A stretch of DNA of 64,000 nt. Source: Janthinobacterium sp. FW305-129. GTDB taxonomy: Bacteria > Pseudomonadota > Gammaproteobacteria > Burkholderiales > Burkholderiaceae_D. Below the pieces are notes generated by a model. The model ran no database searches. It was not told the DNA's origin and saw only the letters and a program-made list of their open reading frames with translations. How positions within the stretch are numbered: the stretch's first letter is position 1; each line of letters begins with the position of its first letter. The stretch spans positions 62,001 to 126,000 of the forward strand of contig NZ_JACYMM010000011.1 of NCBI RefSeq assembly GCF_020858115.1, written 5' to 3'. Positions 44,554 through 52,658 of this stretch are shown in pieces. The translations under genes and the position numbers were made by a program.

Positions 44554-46034
44554 GCCTGCAAAGCCCAGCCATCGATACGCGACAGCAGCGGGTGATAAGC
44601 CCACAGCATGCCTTCATGCACAAACAGGCGCACGCGCCACGGCTCGCTGACGGCGAACGTATGAAACACGTTTTCGCGCAATTCATCGTCCTGCACCAGC
44701 TGGGCCGCCAGGCGCTCGCTCGAGCGCAGCACGCTCGACAGGCCGGCGCTGGTGGCGAACTTGACGCCGAACACGCTGTTGCCCGCAGCGGATTCCAGCA
44801 GCGGCATGACAGCCTGGTTCTTGCCGCCATCGTCGCCGTGTTCCGGCTCTTCCCACGGCGCCGTTTTCAGCTTGGTGGCGAAGCGGTAATTGAAGCTGCC
44901 CGAGCACAGGCGCGGCGCCAGCGCATCGGCCCGTTCGGACTGCGCGCCCAGTTTCACGTAGACATAGGTGCCGCGGCTACGCTCGAAGCACAGCTGCCAC
45001 AGGCCGCCGTCGCGCGACACGTACGGGCTGCCGAATTCGAAATGCGGCACCAGTCCTTCGGGCCAGGGCGTAAATGAAGCGGCCACGTTGCCGTCCGGCT
45101 GCAGCTGCAGCCGGAGCTGGCCGTTGGCGCAGGGCCACACGGCCATGCGGTTGTAGGCGACGGGCGCGCCGACGGTGCCCAGGTCAAACAGGCCGTCGAG
45201 CAGCACGTCGCTGCCCGGCTTTTGCGCCGCATCAAGGTTGACGAAGCGGATGCGGCCATCGTCGTCGCGCAGCGGTGCCCACAGGCGGTTCTGGAACCAG
45301 ACGGGCGCGGCCACGCACGGCGCGCCGCCCACGTGCTCGACCACGTAGCTCAGCGAGGGCACGTCGGGACGGATGCAGGCCAGGCCATGGCTGGTCGGCA
45401 AGACCAGCACGCTATTGAAGTCAGGCACCAGTTCGGCGCGCCAGGCGCCGTGGGCCAGGTCCGATTCGGCCAGCAAGCCGCCATAGTCGGGGTCCAGCGC
45501 CAGCCAGCGTTTCGAGGCGGGCAGCCAGGCGTGCAAGACGGCCTTGCGCGGGTCGAGCGCCAGCAGCGCGGCAGCGCTGGTGCCAAACTGGGCGGAAAAG
45601 AATTCGTATTCGCCCGGTGGCGGCATGGGCAGCGAGGCGTCGGCCTGCGCATGCTCTTCGCGCGCGCGCTGGTCGGCCAGCTTCAGCGGTACGCTGGCCT
45701 GGCGCAAGCCGGCCGGGCCGGCTGGCGGCACGTCGCTGACGGGATGCGCGCCGTAGGGAGCCACCCAGGGCGGCGTGGCGGCCGCCTCGGGCGGTACTTG
45801 CAAGGCCACGCCCGAGGCGGGGTCGAACGCAAATTCGGGCGGAAACTGCCGCACGGGTTCGCCAGCGGCCGCGGGCAGGCGCCGCGCGAGCATCAGCTTG
45901 CCGATATCGGCCTGGCTCACCAAGGGCGAGACGTTCTGGCCGTCCGCGCTGCGCTGCATGCTCCACGCGCCCGCGTCATCGACGTACCAGGTGCCGGAGG
46001 GCAGCGGCCAATCCCCAGAAGTTTTATGATCCAT
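44550..46034 (-). CDS. Uncharacterised soluble protein, first gene of the tubulin-like operon
   Basis: 494 residues, no recognised family, signal peptide or membrane helix. It begins with a Trp-rich segment (WPLPSGTWYVDDAGAWSM), followed by repeated strand-rich units with Trp and Asp-Gly turns (WLALDPDYGGLL; VWFQNRLWAPLRDDDGRIRFV; GGLWQLCFERSRGTYVYVKL), suggesting a beta-propeller-like fold. It is coupled to the vWA-like gene by a 4-nt overlap. No clear ribosome-binding site precedes the ATG at 46034. Probably a cytosolic partner or regulator of the apparatus. Confidence 0.75.
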   Translation of the reverse strand: MDHKTSGDWPLPSGTWYVDDAGAWSMQRSADGQNVSPLVSQADIGKLMLARRLPAAAGEPVRQFPPEFAFDPASGVALQVPPEAAATPPWVAPYGAHPVSDVPPAGPAGLRQASVPLKLADQRAREEHAQADASLPMPPPGEYEFFSAQFGTSAAALLALDPRKAVLHAWLPASKRWLALDPDYGGLLAESDLAHGAWRAELVPDFNSVLVLPTSHGLACIRPDVPSLSYVVEHVGGAPCVAAPVWFQNRLWAPLRDDDGRIRFVNLDAAQKPGSDVLLDGLFDLGTVGAPVAYNRMAVWPCANGQLRLQLQPDGNVAASFTPWPEGLVPHFEFGSPYVSRDGGLWQLCFERSRGTYVYVKLGAQSERADALAPRLCSGSFNYRFATKLKTAPWEEPEHGDDGGKNQAVMPLLESAAGNSVFGVKFATSAGLSSVLRSSERLAAQLVQDDELRENVFHTFAVSEPWRVRLFVHEGMLWAYHPLLSRIDGWALQA

Positions 46035-46147
46035 GTATTTTCTATGACAAGCAATGCATATCAGACGGTGTAACGTGCTGGGTCTGTCGAAACGAAGTCG
46101 CAGCCCTGGCAGTTCTCATAGTAACGTCTTTTTATCTGTATGGAAAC

Positions 46148-46167
46148 ATTGACGGCGATTGACGGCG
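46148..46167. repeat. Tandem 10-bp duplication
   Basis: ATTGACGGCG occurs twice head to tail, ending 4 bp before the stop of the heptose adenylyltransferase gene. It is either a replication-slippage duplication or a short regulatory repeat; no function can be assigned. Confidence 0.5.
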
Positions 46168-46171
46168 CTCC

Positions 46172-46654
46172 TCAGCCCTGCTGCGTGCGCACTTTCGTCA
46201 ACAGCTTGGTGGTCGAGCGGTCGTGCTCGAAATCGATGGCCACGGCCTGGCCGCCATACGCCAGCACGGCGCGCCCTTCGGGAATGGCCGCCATGTCGTA
46301 GTCGCCGCCCTTGGCGTAGATTTCCGGCTCGATCTCCTGCACCACTTCCAGGGCGCTGTCTTCCGAGAACGGCACGACCAGGCTCACCGCTTCCAGCGCG
46401 GCCAGCACGGCCATGCGGTCTTCGCAGCTGTTCAGGGGACGGTCGTCGCCCTTGCCCAGGCGTTTCACCGAAGCATCAGTATTCACGGCAACGATCAGCG
46501 AGGCGCCGAGCGCGCGCGCCTGCGCCAGATACGTCACGTGGCCGCGGTGCAGGATGTCGAACACGCCGTTCGTCACCACCACCGGTTTCGGCAGGGCCGC
46601 GGCGCGGGCGCGCAATTCGTCACGGCCGCACAGTTTGTTTTCAAAATCAGGCAT
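46172..46654 (-). CDS. rfaE2: D-glycero-beta-D-manno-heptose 1-phosphate adenylyltransferase
   Basis: 160 residues. Nucleotidyltransferase of the cytidylyltransferase-like superfamily with the HxGH loop GVFDILHRGHVTYL, KGGDYD and the late STTKLLTKVR (ISSTxxI-type) motif. It corresponds to the C-terminal half of HldE as a stand-alone protein, forming ADP-heptose for the lipopolysaccharide core. The separate kinase is not in this window. Confidence 0.93.
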   Translation of the reverse strand: MPDFENKLCGRDELRARAAALPKPVVVTNGVFDILHRGHVTYLAQARALGASLIVAVNTDASVKRLGKGDDRPLNSCEDRMAVLAALEAVSLVVPFSEDSALEVVQEIEPEIYAKGGDYDMAAIPEGRAVLAYGGQAVAIDFEHDRSTTKLLTKVRTQQG

Positions 46655-46698
46655 GGATATCTCTTGTTGGGTTAAATAGGGTCACGATACGGTCACGC

Positions 46699-46938
46699 TC
46701 AGGCGTGGCTATCGCCTTGGATGCCGCCGGCATCCCGGCGCCAGGCATCGATCAGGGCCAGAACGGCCGGTTCCAGGCCCTGTTCAGCGATGCAATCTTG
46801 CCGGTAGTAAATCATCAGCGCATACACGCCGGCCAGGCGGCTGACGGGAGCCGACAGCGCATATTCATTGCCGCGCGCCGGTTGCCGGGCACGCCAGTAA
46901 TTGATCGCCGCTTCCAGCGACTGTATGTGCACATCCAT
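46699..46938 (-). CDS. DUF3717 small protein
   Basis: 79 residues. The family pattern is clear: IQSLEAAINYWRARQPA ... RLAGVYALMIYYRQ. DUF3717 is a small, all-helical family largely restricted to Burkholderiales, of unknown function. It lies between the heptose adenylyltransferase gene (same strand, 44 bp) and the divergent oxyR. Confidence 0.85.
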   Translation of the reverse strand: MDVHIQSLEAAINYWRARQPARGNEYALSAPVSRLAGVYALMIYYRQDCIAEQGLEPAVLALIDAWRRDAGGIQGDSHA

Positions 46939-47072
46939 CGCCCTCTCCCTCCGCCGCCCGCTCCCGCATTATAGGGGGCGATCCGCTACAATACGCCATC
47001 GGCGCCACAGTTTCACGTTTGCGCCACCTTTCATTCATTGCAAGTAAGTACTTCCTGTGTTTCAATCAACCT

Positions 47073-48011
47073 ATGACACTGACTGAACTGAAATATATCG
47101 TTGCAGTCGCGCGAGCGAAGCACTTCGGCCATGCCGCCGAAGCCTGTTTCGTTGCCCAGCCCACCCTGTCAGTGGCCATCAAGAAACTCGAAGACGAATT
47201 GGGCGTGGTCCTGTTCGAACGGGGCGGCGCGGAAATCTCCGTCACGCCCCTGGGCGCGCAGATCATTGCGCAAGCCGAGCGCGTGCTGGAACAGACGGCC
47301 GCCATCAAGGAACTCGCCAAGCAAAACAAGGACCCGCTGGCCGGCCCCCTGCGCCTGGGCGTGATCTACACGATCGGCCCCTACCTGCTGCCGCCGCTGG
47401 TCAAGGCCATGATAGACCAGGTGCCGCAGATGCCTTTGATCTTGCAGGAAAACTTCACGGTTCGCCTGCTCGAATTGCTGCGCCAGGGCGAACTGGACGT
47501 GGCCATCATGGCCCTGCCCCTGCCCGACCACGGCATGGCCATGCAGGAACTGTATGACGAACCGTTCGTCGTGGCCATGCCGCGCCAGCATCCGTGGACG
47601 GCGCGCGAAAAAATCGCCGCCCAGGACCTGAAATCGGAAACCATGCTGCTGCTGGGCAATGGCCACTGCTTCCGCGACCAGGTACTGGAAGTGTGCCCCG
47701 AAATGGCGCGTTTTTCTTCGCCCGGCAACGGCATGCAGCGCACGTTTGAAGGTTCCTCGCTGGAAACCATTCGCCACATGGTGGCCAGCGGCATCGGCCT
47801 GACGGTCTTGCCGCGCGCCTCGGTCGCCAATATGCACGCCACCGACGGCATGCTCGAATACCGGCCCTTCGCCGCCCCGGTGCCGTCGCGCCGGGTGGTG
47901 ATGCTGTGGCGCAAGAGTTTTACGCGCAAGGCGGCCATCGATGCCCTGTGCGCGGCCATCGCCAGCTGCAACTTGCCTGGCATCACCCCCTTGTGCGAAG
48001 ACGACGAATAG
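47073..48011 (+). CDS. oxyR: Hydrogen peroxide-sensing LysR regulator OxyR
   Basis: 312 residues from ATG 47073. Winged helix at the N-terminus (MTLTELKYIVAVARAKHFGHAA). The peroxide-sensing cysteines are conserved and numbered as in E. coli: C199 (GNGHCFRDQ) and C208 (LEVCPE), with the nearby Arg. Oxidation to a C199-C208 disulfide switches it to activate catalase/peroxidase genes. oxyR-ubiA adjacency is common in Burkholderiales. Confidence 0.95.
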   Translation: MTLTELKYIVAVARAKHFGHAAEACFVAQPTLSVAIKKLEDELGVVLFERGGAEISVTPLGAQIIAQAERVLEQTAAIKELAKQNKDPLAGPLRLGVIYTIGPYLLPPLVKAMIDQVPQMPLILQENFTVRLLELLRQGELDVAIMALPLPDHGMAMQELYDEPFVVAMPRQHPWTAREKIAAQDLKSETMLLLGNGHCFRDQVLEVCPEMARFSSPGNGMQRTFEGSSLETIRHMVASGIGLTVLPRASVANMHATDGMLEYRPFAAPVPSRRVVMLWRKSFTRKAAIDALCAAIASCNLPGITPLCEDDE

Positions 48012-48069
48012 TACATTTACATACTATTTGCGATAATCGACCTTTCTCTTCAACAAGATCGAGTCTTCC

Positions 48070-48924
48070 ATGAACAAGCTGGCGCTGTATTTCCGCCTGA
48101 TACGGCTGGACAAGCCTATCGGCACCGTATTGCTGCTGTGGCCTACCCTGTGCGCGCTGTGGCTGGCGCAGCAGGGCGTGCCGGACTGGCGGCTGCTGCT
48201 CATTTTTACCCTCGGTACTTTCCTGATGCGCTCGGCCGGCTGCGCCATCAACGATTACGCGGACCAGGATATCGACAAATTCGTCAAGCGCACGGCCGAG
48301 CGTCCCATCACCAGCGGACGCATCAGCGGCAAGGAAGCGCTGGCCGTGGCCGGCGTGCTCACCGTGCTGGCCTTCTGCCTGATCCTGCCCCTGAATGCGC
48401 TGACCAAGCAACTGTCGGTAGCCGCCGTCATCATCGCCGGCACCTACCCGTACTTCAAGCGTTTCTTTGCGATTCCGCAAGCCTATCTCGGCATCGCCTT
48501 CGGCTTCGGCATACCCATGGGCTTTGCCGCCATCACGGATTCCGTGCCCGTCGTGGCCTGGCTGCTGCTGCTGGGCAATGTCTTCTGGGCCGTGGCCTAC
48601 GATACGGAATACGCGATGGTCGACCGCGACGACGATTTAAAGATCGGCATCAAGACCTCGGCCATCACCTTTGGCCGCTACGACGTGGCCATCGTCATGT
48701 TCTGCTATGCGGTTTTTCTGCTGCTGTGGCTGGCATGCGGCTGGTATCTGGGCTTGCGCTACTGGTTCGTCGCGGGCTTGCTGGTGGCGGCCGGTTGCGC
48801 CGTTTATCACTACACCCTGATCCGCGCACGCGAGCGTATGCCGTGTTTTGCGGCATTCCGGCATAATAACTGGCTAGGAGCGGCGGTGTTTGCGGGCGTG
48901 GTGCTGGACTTTGCTTTCCGTTAA
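48070..48924 (+). CDS. ubiA: 4-hydroxybenzoate octaprenyltransferase
   Basis: 284 residues, nine predicted helices. Both Asp-rich prenyl-diphosphate/Mg sites are present: [19 protein letters not shown] and [22 protein letters not shown]. It attaches the polyprenyl chain to 4-hydroxybenzoate in ubiquinone synthesis at the inner membrane. 58 bp after oxyR. Confidence 0.96.
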   Translation: MNKLALYFRLIRLDKPIGTVLLLWPTLCALWLAQQGVPDWRLLLIFTLGTFLMRSAGCAINDYADQDIDKFVKRTAERPITSGRISGKEALAVAGVLTVLAFCLILPLNALTKQLSVAAVIIAGTYPYFKRFFAIPQAYLGIAFGFGIPMGFAAITDSVPVVAWLLLLGNVFWAVAYDTEYAMVDRDDDLKIGIKTSAITFGRYDVAIVMFCYAVFLLLWLACGWYLGLRYWFVAGLLVAAGCAVYHYTLIRARERMPCFAAFRHNNWLGAAVFAGVVLDFAFR

Positions 48925-49032
48925 GTAATGATCCTTGCGCCGCTGCAGCCCTTGAGGCGGCGCAAGACAAGCCTGGCCGCAGCTGCCTACACTGGTATTT
49001 CACTGTGCAGTTTCACTTCCATGAGGTAATAC

Positions 49033-49389
49033 ATGAGCTCGATACATACCGGCAAATCCAGCAACGACAGCGTTCTCGCGGACGCCGACAAGGCCCGCGA
49101 CAAACTGGTCGGCGACCTGAAAAACGTCATCAATGAAGCGGAAGGCTGGCTCGATGGCGCCAAGGATCAGACGGGCGAGAATGTCAAAGCCGTCAAGGAC
49201 AAGTTCATCGCCACCCTGGAAACGGCCAAGAAAGACTTGATCAAGCTGGAAGAAGACTTGCTCGAACGCACCAAGAAGGCGGCCAAGGCCACCGATGAAT
49301 ACGTGCAGGACAATCCATGGAAAGCCGTAGGCGCGGGCGCCGTCGTGGGCGTGCTGTTCGGCCTGCTGCTTTCCTCGTCACGCCGCTAA
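49033..49389 (+). CDS. DUF883 (YqjD/ElaB-like) membrane-anchored helical protein
   Basis: 118 residues. A long amphipathic helical region (GDLKNVINEAEGWL ... FIATLETAKKDLIKLEEDL) ends in the family motif DEYVQDNPWKAVGAG and a C-terminal tail anchor (AVVGVLFGLLLSSSRR). YqjD-type proteins bind ribosomes at the membrane in stationary phase. Its stop codon lies inside the left end of a MITE-like repeat. Confidence 0.9.
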   Translation: MSSIHTGKSSNDSVLADADKARDKLVGDLKNVINEAEGWLDGAKDQTGENVKAVKDKFIATLETAKKDLIKLEEDLLERTKKAAKATDEYVQDNPWKAVGAGAVVGVLFGLLLSSSRR

Positions 49390-49549
49390 GTAATCCTCGG
49401 GAAATTAGTGTGAATTTATGACAAACAGAACCGGATGCTATGCAAGGCGCTCGCTGCGACGCAGTGCGAGCACTGCTAGCAGTGAGCAACGCCGCAGAGC
49501 GCCGGTTATGGAAGTCAGAAATCACAATAATTTATTGGGGGTTACTTAG
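49386..49549. repeat. 164-bp MITE-like element with long imperfect terminal inverted repeats
   Basis: The ends are CTAAGTAA and TTACTTAG (perfect 8 bp). The inverted similarity continues for about 48 bp on each side at roughly two-thirds or better identity (shared AAATTA, TGTGA, TGAC, AACCGG). The core (49435-49501) is GC-rich and itself palindromic: GCTCGC/GCGAGC arms and a perfect CACTGCTAGCAGTG (49471-49484). The left end contains the stop of the DUF883 gene. No transposase is encoded. It interrupts what is elsewhere a compact yqjD-yqjE-yqjK-type unit. Confidence 0.75.
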
Positions 49550-49562
49550 TAGTAGCAGTATT

Positions 49563-49578
49563 GACGGCGTTCGCCGTC
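49563..49578 (+). promoter_or_regulatory. Short hairpin upstream of the yqjE-like gene
   Basis: GACGGCG-TT-CGCCGTC is a perfect inverted repeat ending 21 bp before the ATG at 49600. In RNA it would form a C(GTTC)G-type tight hairpin just ahead of the ribosome-binding region (GCGAAAGG), where it could modulate translation or protect the 5' end. Confidence 0.4.
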
Positions 49579-49599
49579 TCCTGACGCGAAAGGCAGCAT

Positions 49600-49986
49600 A
49601 TGGCTATCATGCACCATGTCGCCCAAGTCGCAGCGACCCTCGCCGCCATCGTCCAGACCCGTCTGGCCCTGGCGGCCGTGGAAATGGAAGAAGAGTCGCT
49701 GCGCTTCCTGTCCTATCTGGCGCTGGCCATGCTGGCGCTGCTATGCCTGTTCGTCGGCCTGGTATTGATCGTATTCCTCGTCATCGTGCTGTTCTGGGAT
49801 ACGCACCGCATCGCCGCCATCGCCGTCACGGCCGCCGTTTTCATCGCTGCCGCCGTCGCCACCCTGCTGGGCGTGCGCGCCAGTTTCCGCAGCAAGCCGA
49901 AACTGCTGTCCTTCACACTTTCCGAACTGAATAAAGACCTGGACGAGCTGCAATTGCTGGCCCGCCGGGGATCGGAGCGGCCATGA
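49600..49986 (+). CDS. YqjE-like / phage-holin-superfamily membrane protein
   Basis: 128 residues. An amphipathic start (VAQVAATLAAIVQTRLALAAVEMEEE) precedes two membrane helices (LALAMLALLCLFVGLVLIVFLVIVLFW and IAVTAAVFIAAAVATLLGV), the pattern of the YqjE (PF07332) family. The downstream small gene overlaps it by 4 nt (ATGA). It accompanies DUF883 proteins in many proteobacteria; function unknown. Confidence 0.88.
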   Translation: MAIMHHVAQVAATLAAIVQTRLALAAVEMEEESLRFLSYLALAMLALLCLFVGLVLIVFLVIVLFWDTHRIAAIAVTAAVFIAAAVATLLGVRASFRSKPKLLSFTLSELNKDLDELQLLARRGSERP

Positions 49987-50330
49987 CCACGCATCCCACC
50001 AAACTGGCCCACGTGCACACGGCCGCCAGCCTGGCGCAGCGGCGCGACGCGCTGCTGGCCGAATGCGCGCTGCAGCGCCTGGCCCTGGGCGTGCAGACGC
50101 GGCAGCTGCTGGAACCATTGACGGGTGGCAACCTGCGCCACACGCTGGCCACGCGTTTTAAAATTCCCCTGATGATAGGCGGCGCCGTGCTGGGCCTGGT
50201 GCTGGTACGGCCGCGCCGCTTCCTGCCGCTGCTGCGGGCCAGCGGCGCGCTGCTCAAGCACGCCACCACTGCCCTGCCCGTCGTGCTGGCGCTGGCGCGG
50301 CGTTTCAGCAAGAAAGAAACGCCGCCGTAA
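49983..50330 (+). CDS. YqjK-like small protein
   Basis: 115 residues, overlapping the YqjE-like gene by 4 nt. Helical N-terminal half rich in Ala/Arg (LAQRRDALLAECALQRLALG), one moderately hydrophobic helix (IGGAVLGLVLV), and a basic C-terminus (RRFSKKETPP). The name rests mainly on gene order; sequence conservation in this family is low. Confidence 0.65.
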   Translation: MTTHPTKLAHVHTAASLAQRRDALLAECALQRLALGVQTRQLLEPLTGGNLRHTLATRFKIPLMIGGAVLGLVLVRPRRFLPLLRASGALLKHATTALPVVLALARRFSKKETPP

Positions 50331-50420
50331 CTATTTTTGTTCCTGGCTGCATCCAAATGGCGAGCCCGTGCGTATGTAGGATATCAACCAGCCGGTTGAG
50401 CCAACGACCAGGAGTTCGCC

Positions 50421-50978
50421 ATGCATGCCTTCATCGCCCCACGCCATACCGCCCCCTCGCTCACCGTCCTGTGCGCCGCCCTGCTGCTGAGCGCCTGCGC
50501 TCCCATGGGCGCGCGCTATTCGCAGCAACAATTGCCGAACGCCGTGCAAGTGCCCGATGGCCACCAGGTGGCCATGCAGACGGTGGGCGTGGGCAAGATC
50601 GCCTATGAATGCAAGGCAAAGAAAGATAGCTCCGGCCATGAATGGGCCTTCGTGGGACCGGACGCGGCCCTGAACGACCGCAGCGGCATGCAAGTGGGCA
50701 CGTATGCGGGCCCACCGGCCACCTGGGCCAGCCTGGACGGCTCGAAAGTGACTGCCACGCAAGTGGCCGTAGCGCCAGCCGGGGCGGGCAATATCCCGTA
50801 TCAACTGGTAAAAGCCAATCCGGCCACGGGCAGCGGCGCCATGCAGGGCGTCAGCTACATCCAGCGCGTGGCCACCAGCGGCGGCGTGGCGCCAAGCAGC
50901 CCCTGCGGCATGGACACCGTCGGCGCCAAATTATGGGTGCCCTACCAGGCCGACTACATCTTCTGGAAAGCCGCATAA
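50421..50978 (+). CDS. DUF3455 lipoprotein
   Basis: 185 residues. Signal peptide with lipobox LLSAC. The mature part contains the DUF3455 hallmarks: VPDGHQVAMQTVGVGKIAYECKAK, HEWAFVGPDAAL, GPPATWASLDGSKV, GVSYIQRVATSGGVAP and a C-terminal VPYQADYIFWKA. An exported beta-rich family of unknown function found in bacteria and fungi. Confidence 0.88.
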   Translation: MHAFIAPRHTAPSLTVLCAALLLSACAPMGARYSQQQLPNAVQVPDGHQVAMQTVGVGKIAYECKAKKDSSGHEWAFVGPDAALNDRSGMQVGTYAGPPATWASLDGSKVTATQVAVAPAGAGNIPYQLVKANPATGSGAMQGVSYIQRVATSGGVAPSSPCGMDTVGAKLWVPYQADYIFWKAA

Positions 50979-50992
50979 GCACGCGCCAGGCC

Positions 50993-51019
50993 GGCCCAAG
51001 CCGCTTCCCGGCATGGGCC
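50993..51019. terminator. Possible hairpin between convergent genes
   Basis: GGCCCA-A-GCCG, loop CTTCC, CGGC-A-TGGGCC: ten pairs with one A-A mismatch, in the 61-bp gap between the DUF3455 gene and proC. There is no T run, so intrinsic termination is uncertain. Confidence 0.35.
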
Positions 51020-51039
51020 GCGCCGTCAACCGCGTCGCC

Positions 51040-51870
51040 TTACTTGCCCAGCTCGTCCCCCATCTCGCGCCCGCGCTGCGCGGCCGCCTTGATGCCCTTG
51101 ACGATGGCCGCCTTCACGCCGCTCTCTTCCATGCTGGTGAGTGCCGCATACGTCGTGCCGCCTTTCGAGGTGACGCGCTCGCGCAGCAGGGACACGGGTT
51201 CGCTGGAGTTGGCCGCCAGCTGCGCCGCGCCCGTAAACGTGGCAATGGCCAGCTGCGTGCCCTGCTCCGGCGTCAAGCCCAGCTCGGCGGCCGCCTGCTG
51301 CATCGCTTCGATAAAGTAGAACACATAGGCGGGGCCGCTGCCGGACACGGCCGTCACGGGGTCGATCTTCGCTTCATCGTCGAGCCAGACCGTCTGGCCG
51401 ACGGCGCGCAGGATGGCATCCGCCGTCTTTTTCTGTTCTTCGCTCACGCCAACGCTGGCCACCATGCCCGTGATGCCCATGCCGATCAGGGCCGGCGTGT
51501 TCGGCATGCAACGCACGATGGCGGAATAACCGCCGAGCCAGCGCGACAAATCGGCGGCGCGGATGCCGGCCGCTATCGACAGGATCAAGGGCGCCCGCTC
51601 GGCGTCGAGGAAGGGCAGCAATTGCGCCGCCACTTCGCGCATGCTTTGCGGCTTCACGGCCAGCACGATCACGTCCACGCCGCGCAGCGCGTCACCGGCG
51701 GCGGAAGCCGTCGTCACGCCGAACTGCGCCTGCAGTTTTTCCAGCGCCGGCGCGTGCGGGTCGATCACGTGGATGTTGGCGCCCAGGGTCAATTTTCCCG
51801 CCAGGCCGGCGATCAGGGCCGCAGCCATGTTGCCGCCGCCTACAAAGGCGATATTCAATTCTGTCGTCAT
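51040..51870 (-). CDS. proC: Pyrroline-5-carboxylate reductase
   Basis: 276 residues. Rossmann start AFVGGGNMAAALI, the mid-domain VIVLAVKPQSM and MPNTPALIGMGITGM, and the C-terminal catalytic region SGSGPAYVFYFIEAM with ERVTSKGGTTYAAL. Last step of proline synthesis with NAD(P)H. 16 bp after yggS, as commonly arranged. Confidence 0.96.
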   Translation of the reverse strand: MTTELNIAFVGGGNMAAALIAGLAGKLTLGANIHVIDPHAPALEKLQAQFGVTTASAAGDALRGVDVIVLAVKPQSMREVAAQLLPFLDAERAPLILSIAAGIRAADLSRWLGGYSAIVRCMPNTPALIGMGITGMVASVGVSEEQKKTADAILRAVGQTVWLDDEAKIDPVTAVSGSGPAYVFYFIEAMQQAAAELGLTPEQGTQLAIATFTGAAQLAANSSEPVSLLRERVTSKGGTTYAALTSMEESGVKAAIVKGIKAAAQRGREMGDELGK

Positions 51871-51886
51871 GCTTGTTCTCTCTTTA

Positions 51887-52594
51887 TCAGGAATAGTTGC
51901 GGGAACCGAAGATGGCGCTGCCCACGCGCACGATGGTGGCGCCTTCGAGCACGGCGGCGCGCAAGTCGGCCGACATGCCCATGGACAAGGTGTCGAGCGC
52001 CAGGCCGTCCGCCTTCAATTGTTCGTACAGCGTACGCACTTGCGCAAACGCAAAGCGCTGGCGCTTGACATCCGTTTCCGGCTCGGGAATCGCCATCAGG
52101 CCGCGCAAGCGCAGGCGCGGCAGCTGCGCCACGGCATGCGCCAGCGCCGGCAATTCAGCTGGCGTCACGCCGCTCTTGCTCGCTTCGCCGCTGATATTGA
52201 CTTGCAGGCAGATATTCAGGTCAGGCAAGCCGTCCGGCCGTTGCTCGGACAAGCGCACGGCGATCTTTTCCCGCTCCACCGTATGCACCCAGCCGAAGTG
52301 TTCGGCGATGGGGCGCGTCTTGTTGCTCTGGATGGGGCCGATGAAGTGCCAGGCAGGCCCGGCTTGCGGCAGCGCAAGTTTGACGGCGGCGATCTTGTCG
52401 AGCGCTTCCTGCAGATAGTTTTCGCCAAACGCCGTCTGGCCCGCGCGCATGGCTGCCAGCACGGCATCCGCGCCGAAAGTTTTCGAGACGGCCAGCAGGG
52501 TCACGTCGCCAGGGGCGCGCTGCGCATCAGCGGCGGCCTGCGCAATACTGTCGCGCACGGCTTGCAAGTTCTGTTCGATTGTGGACATAATCAT
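51887..52594 (-). CDS. yggS: YggS-family pyridoxal phosphate homeostasis protein
   Basis: 235 residues; ATG 52594, with a second ATG at 52588. TIM-barrel PLP-binding protein: the lysine that carries PLP is in LLAVSKTF, followed by FGENYLQEALDKI, WHFIGPIQSNKT and the C-terminal LSMGMSADLRAAV. It buffers PLP and affects amino-acid metabolism. In operon with proC and divergent from pilT (64-bp gap). Confidence 0.95.
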   Translation of the reverse strand: MIMSTIEQNLQAVRDSIAQAAADAQRAPGDVTLLAVSKTFGADAVLAAMRAGQTAFGENYLQEALDKIAAVKLALPQAGPAWHFIGPIQSNKTRPIAEHFGWVHTVEREKIAVRLSEQRPDGLPDLNICLQVNISGEASKSGVTPAELPALAHAVAQLPRLRLRGLMAIPEPETDVKRQRFAFAQVRTLYEQLKADGLALDTLSMGMSADLRAAVLEGATIVRVGSAIFGSRNYS

Positions 52595-52658
52595 TTTCTA
52601 GTGTATAGGGGCGGCGGCACGGTGCGCCAGCCCATCAATGCAGGCACAGGGATTATAA

